64,000 bases of DNA, from positions 220,735,286 through 220,799,285 of the forward strand of contig JAHLJT010009436.1 of assembly GCA_031308135.1 (NCBI GenBank), given 5' to 3'. Below the pieces are notes generated by a model, which searched no databases, was not told the DNA's origin, and saw nothing but the letters and a program-made list of their open reading frames with translations. The DNA is from Acheta domesticus. Taxonomy: Eukaryota; Arthropoda; Insecta; Orthoptera; Gryllidae. Shown piece after piece: positions 31,690 to 42,835 of the stretch. Both the position numbers and the translations under genes were made by a program. Numbering within the stretch: position 1 is the stretch's first letter; the number at the start of each line of letters is the position of its first letter.

Positions 31690-32340
31690 TGAAAGAATAC
31701 TCATATTTTCGTAAAATTCAACATGACTTTATTTAAAGATCTGTTTTTCATGAATACATTTTACTAAGAAAAAATTGTTGTATATTCATAATTGTAGTTG
31801 TAGGAAGACGCCGAAGAAAGTTTGAATTTTTTCAATTTTCGAAAAATCAGAGTTTTCAACCAACATGAGACCTCCGCCATTGTCTTAAACGTCTTTCAGA
31901 CAATTCTGCAACAAAATTTCATCAAATTTGTTTGCGTCATTATTTTCAAAATTTTGAAAATGTCCCAGAGTCTTCATGTAAAGTACCCCCCCCCCCAAAA
32001 TTAAAATATCTATTTCAAATTCCGGCCGCGAAACAGCCAGATCAATTATGGATTAATTTTACAAAAAATCGGTTGTACGGTTTTGTCGATAGCGTAGCTG
32101 ACAGAGAGACAGACGTTTTGCCGTCAATCGATATTTCAGTATCAAGGGGCCATTAAACCTGGATTCTACCTACACCACGTGTTAGAGAATTTTTTTCTAA
32201 ATTCAGCAACAGGATTTATCCACGTTTTCGTTACAAGGGCCCTGTAATAGGAGTATTTCTGCCGAAAATTGGTTTTTTTCGCGCATCATTATAAAACTTT
32301 TCTCTTCTGAAGAAGTTCCTTCTTAAGTGCGAGAAAGTGA
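31690..32340 (+). repeat. TE-A family repeat, copy iv
   Basis: Shares the 3' part of TE-A: AAGTACCCCC (with a C-run at 31986-31997), the GACAGAGAGACAGACG tract, CTACACCACGTGTTAGAG and the ending hairpin ACTTTTCTC...GAGAAAGT near 32298-32338. It is diverged and non-coding. Confidence 0.6.
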
Positions 32341-32829
32341 AATGGAAATAATGGGCAATGGGAAAATAATATCTGATTTATCTTGTTTAAAACTTCAATA
32401 TTTTGTCGATGTTTTTGTCGATGTTTTTAATCGACATCAAAAACCTTTTGGTGATGTATCGAAATATCGATATTTCATTGCTTTGGTTAGCCTTCACCAA
32501 CTACCAGTATGCAAACATACTCTGCGACAACTAGTTGCTTGCGTTTGTAATAATAATTAACAATGATTGTTTGATCGTTTTTAAAATATTTATTTTAATT
32601 ATGAATTTTCCATTGTAATCGTTCGTGAAAATTCAGTAGCCGAACAACTATTTTAACTTGTCAGATACTCGGATGAGCCACATCTAATTATTTCGATTCT
32701 GAAAATATTGGAAAGGGTAACGATTGTATTTATTATGAAATATCCAAATTCTAATTTGAAAAAATTCGTAGCAAATTCATTTCAGTTTTATCACTGTTGA
32801 CAATTCTTTAGAGTTGCCTGTCATCGTAA
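32341..32829. other. AT-rich stretch without recognised gene
   Basis: A repeated TTTTTGTCGATG motif lies near 32400-32430, and an ATCGATAT palindrome near 32466. Otherwise nothing is identified. Confidence 0.5.
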
Positions 32830-33190
32830 TTTTTTTTAATTGAATTGAATTGCCTTATTTTACGTGGCGAGACTCAGGCCATGAGGCCTGCTCTTCCGTC
32901 TGGCCGCGCAAATTTCGCTACGCTCCTTTCACCAACTAGCGGAGAAAGAAGGTATTACTTGGACGACGAAACAGGCGATTTGGAATTTTGCTCAGAGGCG
33001 TCATTTAGGCTTGAAGATCTTTTACATGCAGTAAATCTACTAACATGGGGCAGCCGGCTTTACTTCCCCTCCGAAGGAAGGCGTACGAATGATTTTTTCG
33101 CCCCTAAAAGTCCATGGCTTCGATTGGGTTTAAACCTGCGAACTTGGGTATAACAGGATACGCTAACCGTTACACCATCGCCGCCACACA
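32830..33190 (-). repeat. SINE-2, tRNA-derived, minus-strand copy
   Basis: Read on the minus strand, it starts with a tRNA-like head: an A-box-like TGGTGTAACGGTTAGCG and a B-box-like GCAGGTTTAAACCC, followed by ATCGAAGCC. The body then reads GGAGGGGAAGTAAAGCCGGC, AATCGCCTGTTTCGTCG and GCGGCCAGACGGAAGAGCAG. The tail is AT-rich (AAGGCAATTCAATTCAATT and an A-run). The body matches 37965-38275 on the opposite strand. SINEs of this type are transcribed by RNA polymerase III and mobilised by LINE proteins. The frame 32845-33153 plus is antisense to it. Confidence 0.85.
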
Positions 33191-34845
33191 ATATTATTTC
33201 GAAAACGGCAGAAGATAAATATTGACAATAAAATTATTAAACTTCGTATAATGTTATCAGAACATGGCATTAGACAACGCATCTTTATTTTTCAAATCTA
33301 CGTTGAAATAAAAGTGGAAAATAATTAAATGGCTATTTCTTGGAATTGTGCGCTCTTCTTAGATAAGTTCATGTTTTCCGTCTGTGACCTGATTTCGAAA
33401 GACGCGCTTCTTTGTCGTCACAAGACGATCTAATAAACTTGTGACCCTTCACAAAGTTGTTTTTACTTTTATCAACTAAGATTAACTTTACCAAGAGAAG
33501 ATCGGATTAAGTCTTGAAAACTTTGAAATAAAATATTCAAGTTCGTTAGAGGAACCGAATTTCATTTATGTGTGCGGACCAAGAAAATATTTTTGTCGGT
33601 GTGTAGGGAAAGTGAAATGAGAAGGACATAGCGTTGCAAGTCAAATTCATTAAATATTGAATGTTTCTTATTTCATTTAGTTAATACAAGAAATCACGGT
33701 AACTTTATTGGATAATACTTAATAAAAACGAACAGATTTAGTATTATTGGTACATAATCTATTTAAAACCACAATCATATCCTTCCAAGCATGCGCAACT
33801 TGATAACATGGATTAAAATCGACACACAACGGGGTAACGCAAATAAATGTCGATAAATCGTCTTTGCGGGATTTTTTTAAATAAACATTTTTTTCTTTTA
33901 ACGACAGAAAAGTTACTTTGAATCTTCAAAGCTATTATTCTATGTCTATTGATTTTTGTAGCGAACTTCTTACCACTGCAATTAATTTCACAATTTGTCT
34001 ATTCGTTTCACAACAGAAATAAACTCTATCCAACAAGATGTTTTCATGTCACGAAAATAGATAATGACGACACGACCATACTTGTTACAAAATTCATTAC
34101 AAATATTCTAGTGTACTACCGACACACCTGTAGAATAGCGTCACATAACTCAACTGATATAACGAATTGTCACTTACAAACTTCGTTGTTCAAGGATAAA
34201 ATACTAATACTAACGACGATGAGTTGGCGAACTGTCGGCAAAAGATGGCATGAATCAAGTTTGACAATGCAATCAGTCCAGAGAGCTATATTTCAAGGAA
34301 GGAAAAGGCATAATGAGACAATACATTATAATGAATATATTATTTTATTTATTACTTATTTTAAATAGAAAATAATGAAATATTGATTTACCCCCCTTTA
34401 AAAAAAGTTAATTGACCACTGGTAAAAAGGAAGAGTTATATTACTTATTTAATAGGGTTGTAAATTTTGATGGTATTGTCTTTTGCCTTACTGTTTTACT
34501 CAAAATAAAAATAACTTTAAAACATATGCAAATGTATTATTTTTATTAATAAGAAACGTAAAAATTAAAAAATGTAAAATAATAAAACAATGATGATTCC
34601 CCTATGTTTTGAGTAAGGGCTTTTCGGTTTTACCCTACTGCGTTTCCCGCTGCCACCTATCAGCACCTAAATTCTCAAAACTCTCAGATTTCTTACAAGA
34701 AAGTACTATTTATTTGCAATGTATAGGATTTTATAGTTTTCAAAATACTACGACACACAAAATACATATGTTACACAGCCAATTCAAAGCACTATTATCG
34801 AATGCCACATGTCACATTTTTGTAAATCATTGTCTTAAAAAATCG
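33191..34845. other. AT-rich stretch without recognised gene
   Basis: The longest frame (33949-34368 plus, 139 codons) has no family signature and a composition expected of AT-rich non-coding DNA. No internal repeats were noted. Confidence 0.5.
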
Positions 34846-35040
34846 TCATAGATATCGCATCCCTACGAGAGAGGCCGATTGCAGATAAGCTGTCTTTGAT
34901 GGACCGGAACGCCGATAGAACGGGCCCCTTTGGAAGAACATGCCCCTTCGGAAGAACGGGAGATGGGGCCCTAGAAGGGGTCCCACTGTTCCCCTTTCCC
35001 CCACGCTACCGCCACTGCACAAAGGCAAAGTGAAGAAAAC
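34846..35040. other. Short GC-rich segment with local duplication
   Basis: Contains two near-identical units (CCCCTTTGGAAGAAC and CCCCTTCGGAAGAAC) and a C-rich run. The frame 34846-35028 minus is low-complexity (Gly/Arg/Phe) and unlikely to be a gene. Confidence 0.4.
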
Positions 35041-35048
35041 TAATCAAA

Positions 35049-35080
<32 letters not shown>

Positions 35081-35372
35081 CTGATTGATTAGGGAGCGCG
35101 TCAACTGCGAAGGTACAAGGCGAAATGATGGGACAAGATAGAGGAAGGAAAGATCGCGCGCTGTCTTTGAGCCGTTTGTTAGGGCATTGCTCCGGCATTC
35201 GCCTGGTATTGATAGGAGGAACCACAGAAAAGTACCGATCAGAGCAGCCGGCTGCTAGAATCCACCTCCAGACAGTCGCTGAATCCAATCTAGCTGTCGG
35301 GGCCTCGAAACCTACAACCTCGCGGTCAGAGGCATTGCAGTGACATCAATTGATGCTCTGAGCTACCTAAGC
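35041..35372 (-). repeat. SINE-1, tRNA-derived, minus-strand copy
   Basis: Read on the minus strand, the tRNA-like head has A-box GGTAGCTCAGAGCA and B-box GGTTTCGAGGCC. The body follows (GATTCAGCGACTGTCTGGAG, GCTGCTCTGATCGGTA, GCGAATGCCGGAG, GCGCGATCTTTCCTTCCTC). The element ends in a tetranucleotide tail, an AATC repeat seen on the plus strand as GATT units at 35052-35093. Sibling copies lie at 46940-47408, 53815-54292 and 58615-60085, and within repeats A and B. Confidence 0.85.
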
Positions 35373-35574
35373 CCGTTATTCAAACGTACGTTGGTACTAA
35401 AACGCAAGCTAAGAACATCCATCCCTTGAATTATTTCTCTAAAACGTAGCCTACTCTCGGGGCCACGCGCCAGCCACCAAGCCTGCACCGTGAACGGGCA
35501 CCCCACTTTCCACAGGCGCTTTACGCAACCACGTGAACCTTGACCGTGCAACTGCTCTGACGACGGCGGGCAGT

Positions 35575-35628
35575 GGCGGGGCGGCGTCGGGGTCGGAGCG
35601 GGTGCTGGGGCGGGGCGGGGCGGGGCGG

Positions 35629-35663
<35 letters not shown>

Positions 35664-35765
35664 GGGCGGGGCGGGGTGGCGGCGGCGGCGGGGGCGGGGG
35701 CGGGGCGGGGTGGCGGCGGCGGCGGCGGCGGCGCGCAGCATGCTCAGCGCCTGCGGCGGCGTCAG
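35575..35765. promoter_or_regulatory. Extreme GC-rich tract (GGGGC and CGG repeats), CpG island core
   Basis: Runs of GGGGC (about 35608-35630) and long CGG/GGC repeats lie immediately 5' of the WAP gene. The G-rich strand is the coding strand and could form G-quadruplexes. There is no TATA box near the WAP start codon, so a TATA-less CpG-island promoter or a GC-rich 5' UTR is likely. Frames of 165-216 codons across this tract on both strands are compositional artefacts. Confidence 0.55.
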
Positions 35766-35774
35766 TGACTGGCG

Positions 35775-36038
35775 ATGGCTCCGCACGGCAAGGCTCTCGT
35801 GGTGCTGGTGGCGGTGTTGGCGGTGGTGGCGGCGGCGGTGGCGGCGCCGCGGGCGGCGACGGCGAACACGGGGCCCGGCCAGGCGCGCGCCCGCGGCTCG
35901 TGCCCGCCCATCCCGCAGGCCGGCACGCAGCGCTTCTGCGGCACCGAGGGCTGCTCCGACGACAGCGGCTGCCCCAGCAACCTCATCTGCTGCAACAACG
36001 GCTGCGTGCACGTGTGCAGGAACCCGGTGTTTGGTTAG
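35775..36038 (+). CDS. Secreted single WAP-domain (four-disulfide core) protein
   Basis: 87 codons from ATG (context GGCGATGG) to TAG. Residues 1-24 form a signal peptide: MAPHGKALVV, then an Ala/Val/Leu core ending in AVAA or ATA. The mature part contains one complete WAP domain beginning CPPIPQAG. Its eight cysteines are at 43, 55, 60, 66, 72, 73, 77 and 81, including the diagnostic CC pair and the SDDSGC segment. WAP domains are secreted protease inhibitors or antimicrobial peptides (elafin, waprin and crustin types); which role applies here cannot be told. The frame is intact and extremely GC-rich, unlike its surroundings. A donor-like GTGAGT lies at 36062, after the stop, so a spliced 3' UTR or alternative ending is possible. 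It is not a direct copy of the relics at 7.8 and 24.9 kb. Confidence 0.8.
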   Translation: MAPHGKALVVLVAVLAVVAAAVAAPRAATANTGPGQARARGSCPPIPQAGTQRFCGTEGCSDDSGCPSNLICCNNGCVHVCRNPVFG

Positions 36039-36069
36039 GCCCGCCTCAGGCTCCCGAACGCTGTGAGTA

Positions 36070-37815
36070 GTGGGGAAGGTCTTCACGAATCGGATACTCA
36101 TAATAGCCGTAGGTCACGTCTGATGGCGTGAAAGACATCGCAAATATCATTAAGAAAAAATAATACTTTGTTATTGGACTTGACTGCAAAAAATTACGCT
36201 GCATACGTCATTAATATATTTTGTGTTTTGTTAACTATGCCTTCGAAGGAGCAGCGAGTCAACAAGCCACGCTGGTTCTATATGTCACGAGCAGTTTTGT
36301 ACGCTGTTCATAGAGCAAACTATTGTGAATGCGATAGTCTCGAATCTTAATTTCTTCCCCGATATTCTCGCGTATTTTTCAGTGATTCATGACCTCGCGC
36401 AAACTTGAAACCAATAATTGCTCAATGAGGATTGACCTTCCCGTTCGGGGACAAACAATACTTATCAAAAGCATCCTATCCATCTGAAGTTGCACATTTT
36501 GTTTCTCCAAGTACAACTGAACTTTCTTATACTTTTATAAGTATAAGACATAAAATTAATTCTTGATCAAATTGGGCTTTAATTTTATTTCATACTGACA
36601 TTGTTTATTTATTTATTTGTCAAAAAAACAGTAACCAGACATAAAATTGAAGTCGGCATGTCTTATAGTTTTTTCACTCTTGGCGTGACTATTCCATCGG
36701 CGACGGGACGGGAGTATTCCTAATTCTACAAAACTATTACACGTACATGAATGGAGTAAGACGTTTTCAACAAAATTTCAATTTTTATTTACACAATAAT
36801 AACTATCAAAACAGAAAGCGTACAAAAGTAATTATTTTAATAGAGACATCAAAAGAAAGTAAACTTTATAAAGAAAACACACTACGAAAATTGCACTAGA
36901 ATGTTCTGAATTCAAATTTAATATAGTGATTTTTTCTTAGGAAAGTCTAAAATGTCTCTTCTAATTAAACCTTATTTACCAGTCATCACAATTTACGATG
37001 TATTTCCTGCTATTAAGAGAAGTAATATATTACACTGTAATGTATTAATTAGCATTAAGTGCAATTGCAACAGGAATTTCAAGTCTTCACGCGAAAAAAA
37101 AATCAAAATCTGGAAGTTACGAAACATGCCATGTTCATGCAAGACTTTCTAAGAATAACTGATCGAAATATCGAATGGTGCGTGCTACGCAGCCGAGCAA
37201 ACTGACCTTCAAACTCTATACTATTAGTAAACAAGACACCAGATGTTTTCGATGAGTCACGTGCGTCTAATTGTGTGTAAATGAACTGTAATTAGGTGTT
37301 TATGATGCAACAAAGCTTCAACTCGAAGTGTAGCATTCTGACGCAGATGCTCATTTTCATTTGCTAATTAAATATTATAATATGTAACTATTTTATAGTG
37401 TTAATTTTTATTGCCTAATTACATATTTCGAAATATATTATGTAATTATGTGAAACGATCGACGCTAGGAGCGAGTTTTCAGATTCGTACGAATGCAATA
37501 AAGCAACATTACAAGAGAGTTGCATGCATTATTTTTTTGTACAACAGCATTATAAATTTATAAAAGGATGAAAGTTAATTTTTGGGAACAACTTCATGAC
37601 AACACAAGAATTGACATCTGTGCGAGAGAAAAAACCTCCCCCCGACGATTGGCTCGCTGCCAATGCCATTAACCGCCACCACCCCATGATACGCTCGCTG
37701 TAATTGGCTAAATGTGTGATGACGCAATTATTCGTGCCATAAACGATACAATATAAGCCAAAAAATGCCGTTTAGTAAATTATTTCTTGCAATGAAAGGG
37801 TCATTCACAATGCCC
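36070..37815. other. AT-rich stretch downstream of the WAP gene
   Basis: No further WAP exon, RNA gene or repeat family is identified. Short AT-rich frames only. Confidence 0.5.
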
Positions 37816-37817
37816 GT

Positions 37818-37877
37818 CGGGTGGTCAACGTACTAGATTTCCATGGTACCCCCCGGGTTCGATTCCCGGTCGGGGCA
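37818..37877 (+). other. tRNA-like sequence (B-box and T-arm), not a functional tRNA
   Basis: CCGGGTTCGATTCCCGG forms a perfect T-arm with a consensus B-box (GGTTCGATTCC), and the 3' end reads CGGGGCA. The first five bases (TGCCC) can pair with the 3' end, but the acceptor and D-arm then fail, and no proper anticodon arm is seen. It is most likely a tRNA pseudogene or a SINE head. Confidence 0.5.
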
Positions 37878-37911
37878 AAAATAGAGCTGTTGCTTTTTAT
37901 ATCTGTAGCTT

Positions 37912-37943
37912 AGAATCGTCTCAATTTCTATTGAGACGATTCT
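37912..37943. other. Perfect 14-bp hairpin
   Basis: AGAATCGTCTCAAT and its exact complement are separated by TTCT. The hairpin lies between the tRNA-like sequence and the SINE-2 head, about 70 bases after the former. It could be a transposon terminus or a structured 3' end of a SINE; it resembles no known terminator in this context. Confidence 0.6.
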
Positions 37944-37964
37944 TCTGCGTGACAGATGTGGATT

Positions 37965-38275
37965 CAGCGGATTCGCGGGTATAACGGTCAGCGTGTTGGT
38001 TTGTTGTTCTCAAGATTGCGGATTCAAACCCGATCGAAGCCGTTGATTTTTAAGGGCGAAAAATGCCTTCGGAGGGGAGGTAAAGCCGGCTGTCCCATGT
38101 AGTAGATCCTGAAGTCTAAATGGAGCCTCTGAGCTATATTCAAATCGCCTGTTTCGTCGCTCGAATAATACTTTTTTTCTCCGCTAGATGGTGAAAGGAG
38201 CGTAGCGATATTTGCGTGGCCAGACGGAAGAGCAGGCCTGATGACCCGAGTCTCACCAATTAAAATTAGGCATTA
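37965..38275 (+). repeat. SINE-2, tRNA-derived, plus-strand copy
   Basis: The head has A-box GGGTATAACGGTCAGCGTG and B-box GCGGATTCAAACCCG followed by ATCGAAGCC. The body matches 32830-33190 in the opposite orientation (GGAGGGGAGGTAAAGCCGGC, AATCGCCTGTTTCGTCG, GTGGCCAGACGGAAGAGCAG). The tail is ATTAGGCATTAATTAA. The head and body order agrees with the other copy, which supports the boundaries. Confidence 0.85.
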
Positions 38276-40007
38276 ATTAACTAACAAAAGAAAAGCTCAG
38301 GCAGGCCAAAAAGCTAGATATGGTGATGGGAATACGTCATGCTCGCTATAAGTCTCCCTTACCCCTCAGATGTGGATAATACATAAAAAGAAGTCCCAGG
38401 CCTGGAAACAACGCTAGCTAGAAAAATTCGGATTAATCCGACCCTATAATGCCGAATACCTACATACAGAGAATGCTGATGCACAAAAAATATACTCGTT
38501 ATTTTAGGGCACGAATGTTATCACTTCTGAATGCAAAAATAAACATTAAACGATGTAAAAGTTAATTATATAAAGCGGCTCAAAAGAATATCCATGCCTA
38601 ATAATATTTCAATATGAAATATACGAATGAACAAAAATCAATTAAAGTAATGAAATTATTTTAAAGCTAAGTGAAGATTCTGTCTCTTACGTAGAACTGC
38701 ATTGGTTGTCCTCTATCCTCAGGCAATGGAATCTCCAGGTCCAATACACTCTGGTACTTTGTTTAGCTACTGGCATTTTCCTCATTTGATCTGTAATACA
38801 TACATGTCAGCTACCGCCACCTTTTCATAACTACAGTCATAATTACTTCGAAATACAGTGGAAGGATGAAATTATTTAACTTTCTTCTAAACGTTTTGTA
38901 GTGTTTGCAAATAATCATACAATATGTTGTGTTTACATTGAATTAGTATTTCTTTTTCTTTCTTCCTTCAATAAACGGCTTATAACAAACTTACAAAGGA
39001 GACTCATAAACAATACTTCAATAATAATTAGTCACTGGCATGGCGAAATTCCTTGAAATTATCGTCAAAACTAGACTATACATCGACAAGTATACGTGCG
39101 TGTATGTATATACTTTCGGTACAGTTTAATGAACCAGAGTTAAGTATGTATTTATTGGACACATTGATTCTAAATGAAAATCCGAACATGTGTATTCCTA
39201 TTTTTATCTCCTTCACGTTTTCTAGAAATATCACTTTTCCGTAATTAACAGAGTGATTTTCAGTGTAGTATTTTTTCTTGGCATTTGCGCACCATTGCCG
39301 ATATGTATATATTCACAATGTTGATACGTGTACGTCTCTTTTTGTTGAATTTCCGGTTTCATGCAAATAAGGAGGGTCTTTGTATGTTTCCACTGCAGTG
39401 TGTTCAATTTGGTTTGCAAATATACTTCGCAAAATGAATGCAGGTTTGTCCTTCACCTTCAGCTACGTGCCTGGCACATGATGAAATGTCTGAAATAACC
39501 AATAGATGTAGAAATTGTTTTAACAAATTGTTTATTTTCCATGCATCACACAATAACACAAATCAGAGAAGGAACCGTTATGTGACAAGTTCGCAAGGTA
39601 GCCGGGGGAGAAAATTTAATACACATGTCGTTAACCACCAAAAGACGTCCCCCTCAAAGAAGAGTCAACAATTGAAGACTGCAAATGGGGAAAAGCTGAA
39701 ACTGCCGAAATTACATATTTTCAGATTTTTCATGGAAACCGCTGATGAATACAGCAAGGCGAATTACATGAGTACAGTTGAAAGTATCAAAAACGTTCCC
39801 TTGTAGTTAAAAACGACTCCAATTAATGCAGAATTCCTTTCGTCATGGCACGGAGAACGCTGAATATGCAGAGTGAGTGAGTCAGGCACTTTCAGCGTTT
39901 CCCCATGTCCAGTCTTCTAAGTAGGCGCATGGTCTACCGTACAGTGGAGCAGAGGATACCGTGCTCGATTACGCCTACAGCGCTGAAATCATTCTAGGTT
40001 GAGGATG
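38276..40007. other. AT-rich stretch without recognised gene
   Basis: One plus frame, 39438-39806 (122 codons, Lys/Asn/Ser-rich), has no family similarity I can recognise and no obvious splice or promoter context. It was not called as a gene. Confidence 0.45.
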
Positions 40008-40084
40008 ATGTCCACAGCAACGTGGACATAAAGTAATGTGGACTTGGATATTTATGTCCACAGTAACGTGGACATAAAGTAATG
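40008..40084. repeat. Tandem pair of hairpin units
   Basis: Two 31-bp units, ATGTCCACAGCAACGTGGAC plus ATAAAGTAATG and the same with GTAAC, start at 40008 and 40054. Each contains the inverted repeat TGTCCAC...GTGGACA. In the second unit the stem extends to TTATGTCCAC/GTGGACATAA with a six-base loop. Confidence 0.7.
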
Positions 40085-41686
40085 AGTTTGGAGAGAAAAT
40101 TGTTGGAGGCATTAGTACGAGTATAGGTGGTGAGGAAGCTAGGCTGTTGTAGCACGAGCGCTCCGGCACCACTTCAGTGCGAAGTGCCGCGAGATCTAAT
40201 CTCGCTCTGGAATACAATATATACCTACAGTGTGCATCTCCTAGCGTAAATGCTTAAAAAGTGGTGTACTGTGCCAGTATTCGTGTACAAAACCTCAAGA
40301 CTTTATTGCTAATACATATTGTCTTCTAAGGGAGTTAGGTGAGAATCGCGTCTTTCGTGGGGGAGTAGAGCTTAGTTTAACTGTTATAGTGGTACCTACT
40401 TCAACAGTTTTTTGACGTGTATTTACTAACACTGATCAAAAAGTTTCAAATTATAAAATGGAATATGGAAGAGGCACGAAACCGTATTTGTCAATTCTAA
40501 AAAACATACAATTTATTCCAACGATTGCCGCTAGATATTGTTTACAAGCACTAGCTCAGTGGTTGCCAACTCAATGCTCTGTGACGTCACAGAAATCTGC
40601 TCTTTTGCTCTGAGCCGAGCGGCGGAGCAAAGATAGTGCGACGGGCACACAGTGTTCCAATGATGTTACGGAAGTGAGGGAAACATTCACTTGGGAAATC
40701 GATCGTTTTTAACTGGTAATTATTATTCATAATATTGGTGATTCAATAACAATACGCAGAATTATATAATAGAACAAACATTATTACATAACTCAAAGCA
40801 ATATCAGACTCTTTATCATAGCCAGTGCTGTAATTTCACATCCATTCTTCCGTTAGATAACATTTTTGGAAAAGAAAGTTTTCACATTTTAGGACAATAA
40901 ATTTTTATACAGTAGTATATAATATAACGAATTAGTTCGTTCTGAAACAATAATTAATGTTAATAAATATGTAACAAATAGGTACCCGGTAGGGTTCACG
41001 TGAGAGAATTTTGACCCCCAGGCTTGATTATTTTTGATGTACAGTTCTATTTGAGAATGTTACAAATCCTGGTGATTTTCAGTATCTCTTCGATAACCTT
41101 AAATCTGCAAATTCCTTTACTCATCCCACGAATGCGAGCTATGTCAATTCTCAGAATTTATTTTAGTCTCACAGATTTCTATGGATCGCAAAGCTACGTA
41201 ATGCATATGTAGGTTGGACTTTTTAACATATTGCAGTTCTTAGGAATAAAATGAACACTTCGCCATTGTTCCAGTATTTACAAAAGGAAACCTTCCTTCC
41301 CTAAGAGAAAGAAAATTAACGGGTGTAGATTTTTTCCTACTTTTAATGCCTAAAACACCGGCAAAAGCCACTGGCAAGATTTTCGGTACCGGCGACCGCC
41401 GTGTCCTTCTCTCCCTTCGCCATTTGCTCGCACCGCTTCTCCGAGTGCCTTATTTCGGAGGGGAAAAGGCTCCGACGTAATTCCTTATCCAGTTAGAATC
41501 GCATGCACTATCTCATCACAACAAGGCCTGGATAAGGACATGTGTTGTTTGTTTGTGTTAATTATGTCATATTCATTATAGCTATTACTATCATTATTAG
41601 TTTTATGGTATTATATACGGAGATAAATCTTTCAACTCACTATCGCAGGATAAAACTGAGTAGATGAGTAAAATACAATTAAGATA
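40085..41686. other. Unassigned stretch
   Basis: Mostly AT-rich with a few GC-richer patches (about 40590-40650 and 41380-41470). No recognisable gene or repeat. Confidence 0.5.
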
Positions 41687-42835
41687 AATATTTATTAGTA
41701 TTAATGAACAATATCCTGACATTTTACTTCCTTGCTGACACTAAAATGGACGTGTAGCTGGTATTAATTAATACGTATCTTTTATGAATATTGTTTTACA
41801 AAGAAACAAAATTGATTTTCTGTTTCAGAATACCATGACATGGCATCCCGTGCGTGACACTAACTGGAGTTGAAATAGGAAACATCCAATTTTTAAAAAA
41901 TGTTTACATGAAAAACAATTTCAAATATGCTTTTCAATCACTGGATTTATGTGCAGTAATAAAATATATGAAATATATTTTTCTCTTTTAATTTCCTTAC
42001 ATTTCTCTAAACCTGAAGATTTTGAGCTTTCGTACTACCACTATCCCTTTATTCCAATTCCCTTTTTTTGCATATATCGAAATATCACTAAGACCGATTT
42101 GATCACTAAGTTGGCATGCCTGAATTGAGAAATCTGAGAGGTAAGAGAAAAACAAAGAGTACCTACCCCTACCTATTTTGTGGAATAATTTCAACTATTT
42201 GAAGACTGCAAAAATATTTTAAAATTTAATCTCAATGGATTGGAAAATGCGTAGAAAATGTTAATTCCAACACGAAAAAATATAGAAAGGGAAAAGATAT
42301 AAAAAGTTGCTATAATCGAGGTGCCCAGAAATCGATCCTCAAAAATTGCCTTGCTTCTAGACACATTTTTGGGGTCGTCTATCACTAGATACTTTTGTAA
42401 TACCACATTCTTTTCACAATTAATCATAAAGGGGTTGAGTGGAGTCAATGTGTACTCTTTTTTAAAAAGAATATGGAAATATGAGAACTAGCGCTCCCTA
42501 GTGATTGTAAATTGTACCAACGTGAAGAAGAATGATTGGCAGCAAACAAATATCTTGACGGCCCCCCCTCCAATAAAGATAAAAAAAAATACTATGCGTT
42601 TTTGTTTGTCTTAAACTGCTCTTTTGTACACATTTGCCACAATTGCAAAACAACTAGATCTTATAGGGATTCCAAGCACAAACATATTTGACACACATTC
42701 TGTGTTAAATATGTGAATGCAGGGGTTGTTTCAAAAACTAAAAAAAAGGAAAAATTCATTTTTTAAACGTCCGGCTATTTACTAACGTCCAGTAATTTAC
42801 AATCTAGAATAACAATCCAAAATAGTAAAATTAAA
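41687..42835 (+). repeat. Uninterrupted partner of the 13-15 kb duplicated segment
   Basis: Aligns to 13117-13720 and 14925-15450 without the TE-A insertion, so it preserves the pre-insertion arrangement. Both copies keep a pyrimidine-rich TTTCAG before AATACCATGACATGGCATCC, which looks like a splice acceptor, but the downstream frame is not conserved. The origin of the unit is unknown. Confidence 0.75.

Noticed and set aside
33949..34368. 139-codon plus frame
   Set aside because: AT-rich composition and no family motif.
35533..36070. 165-177-codon plus-strand frames across the WAP locus
   Set aside because: Poly-Gly/Arg translations of CGG repeats in the wrong frames; only the 35775-36038 frame has a signal peptide and a complete cysteine pattern.
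35451..36101. 216-codon minus-strand frame over the GC-rich tract
   Set aside because: Antisense shadow of the WAP gene and GGC repeats; the translation is Arg/Pro/Ala low-complexity.
39438..39806. 122-codon plus frame
   Set aside because: No motif, promoter or splice context; length is within chance for this region.
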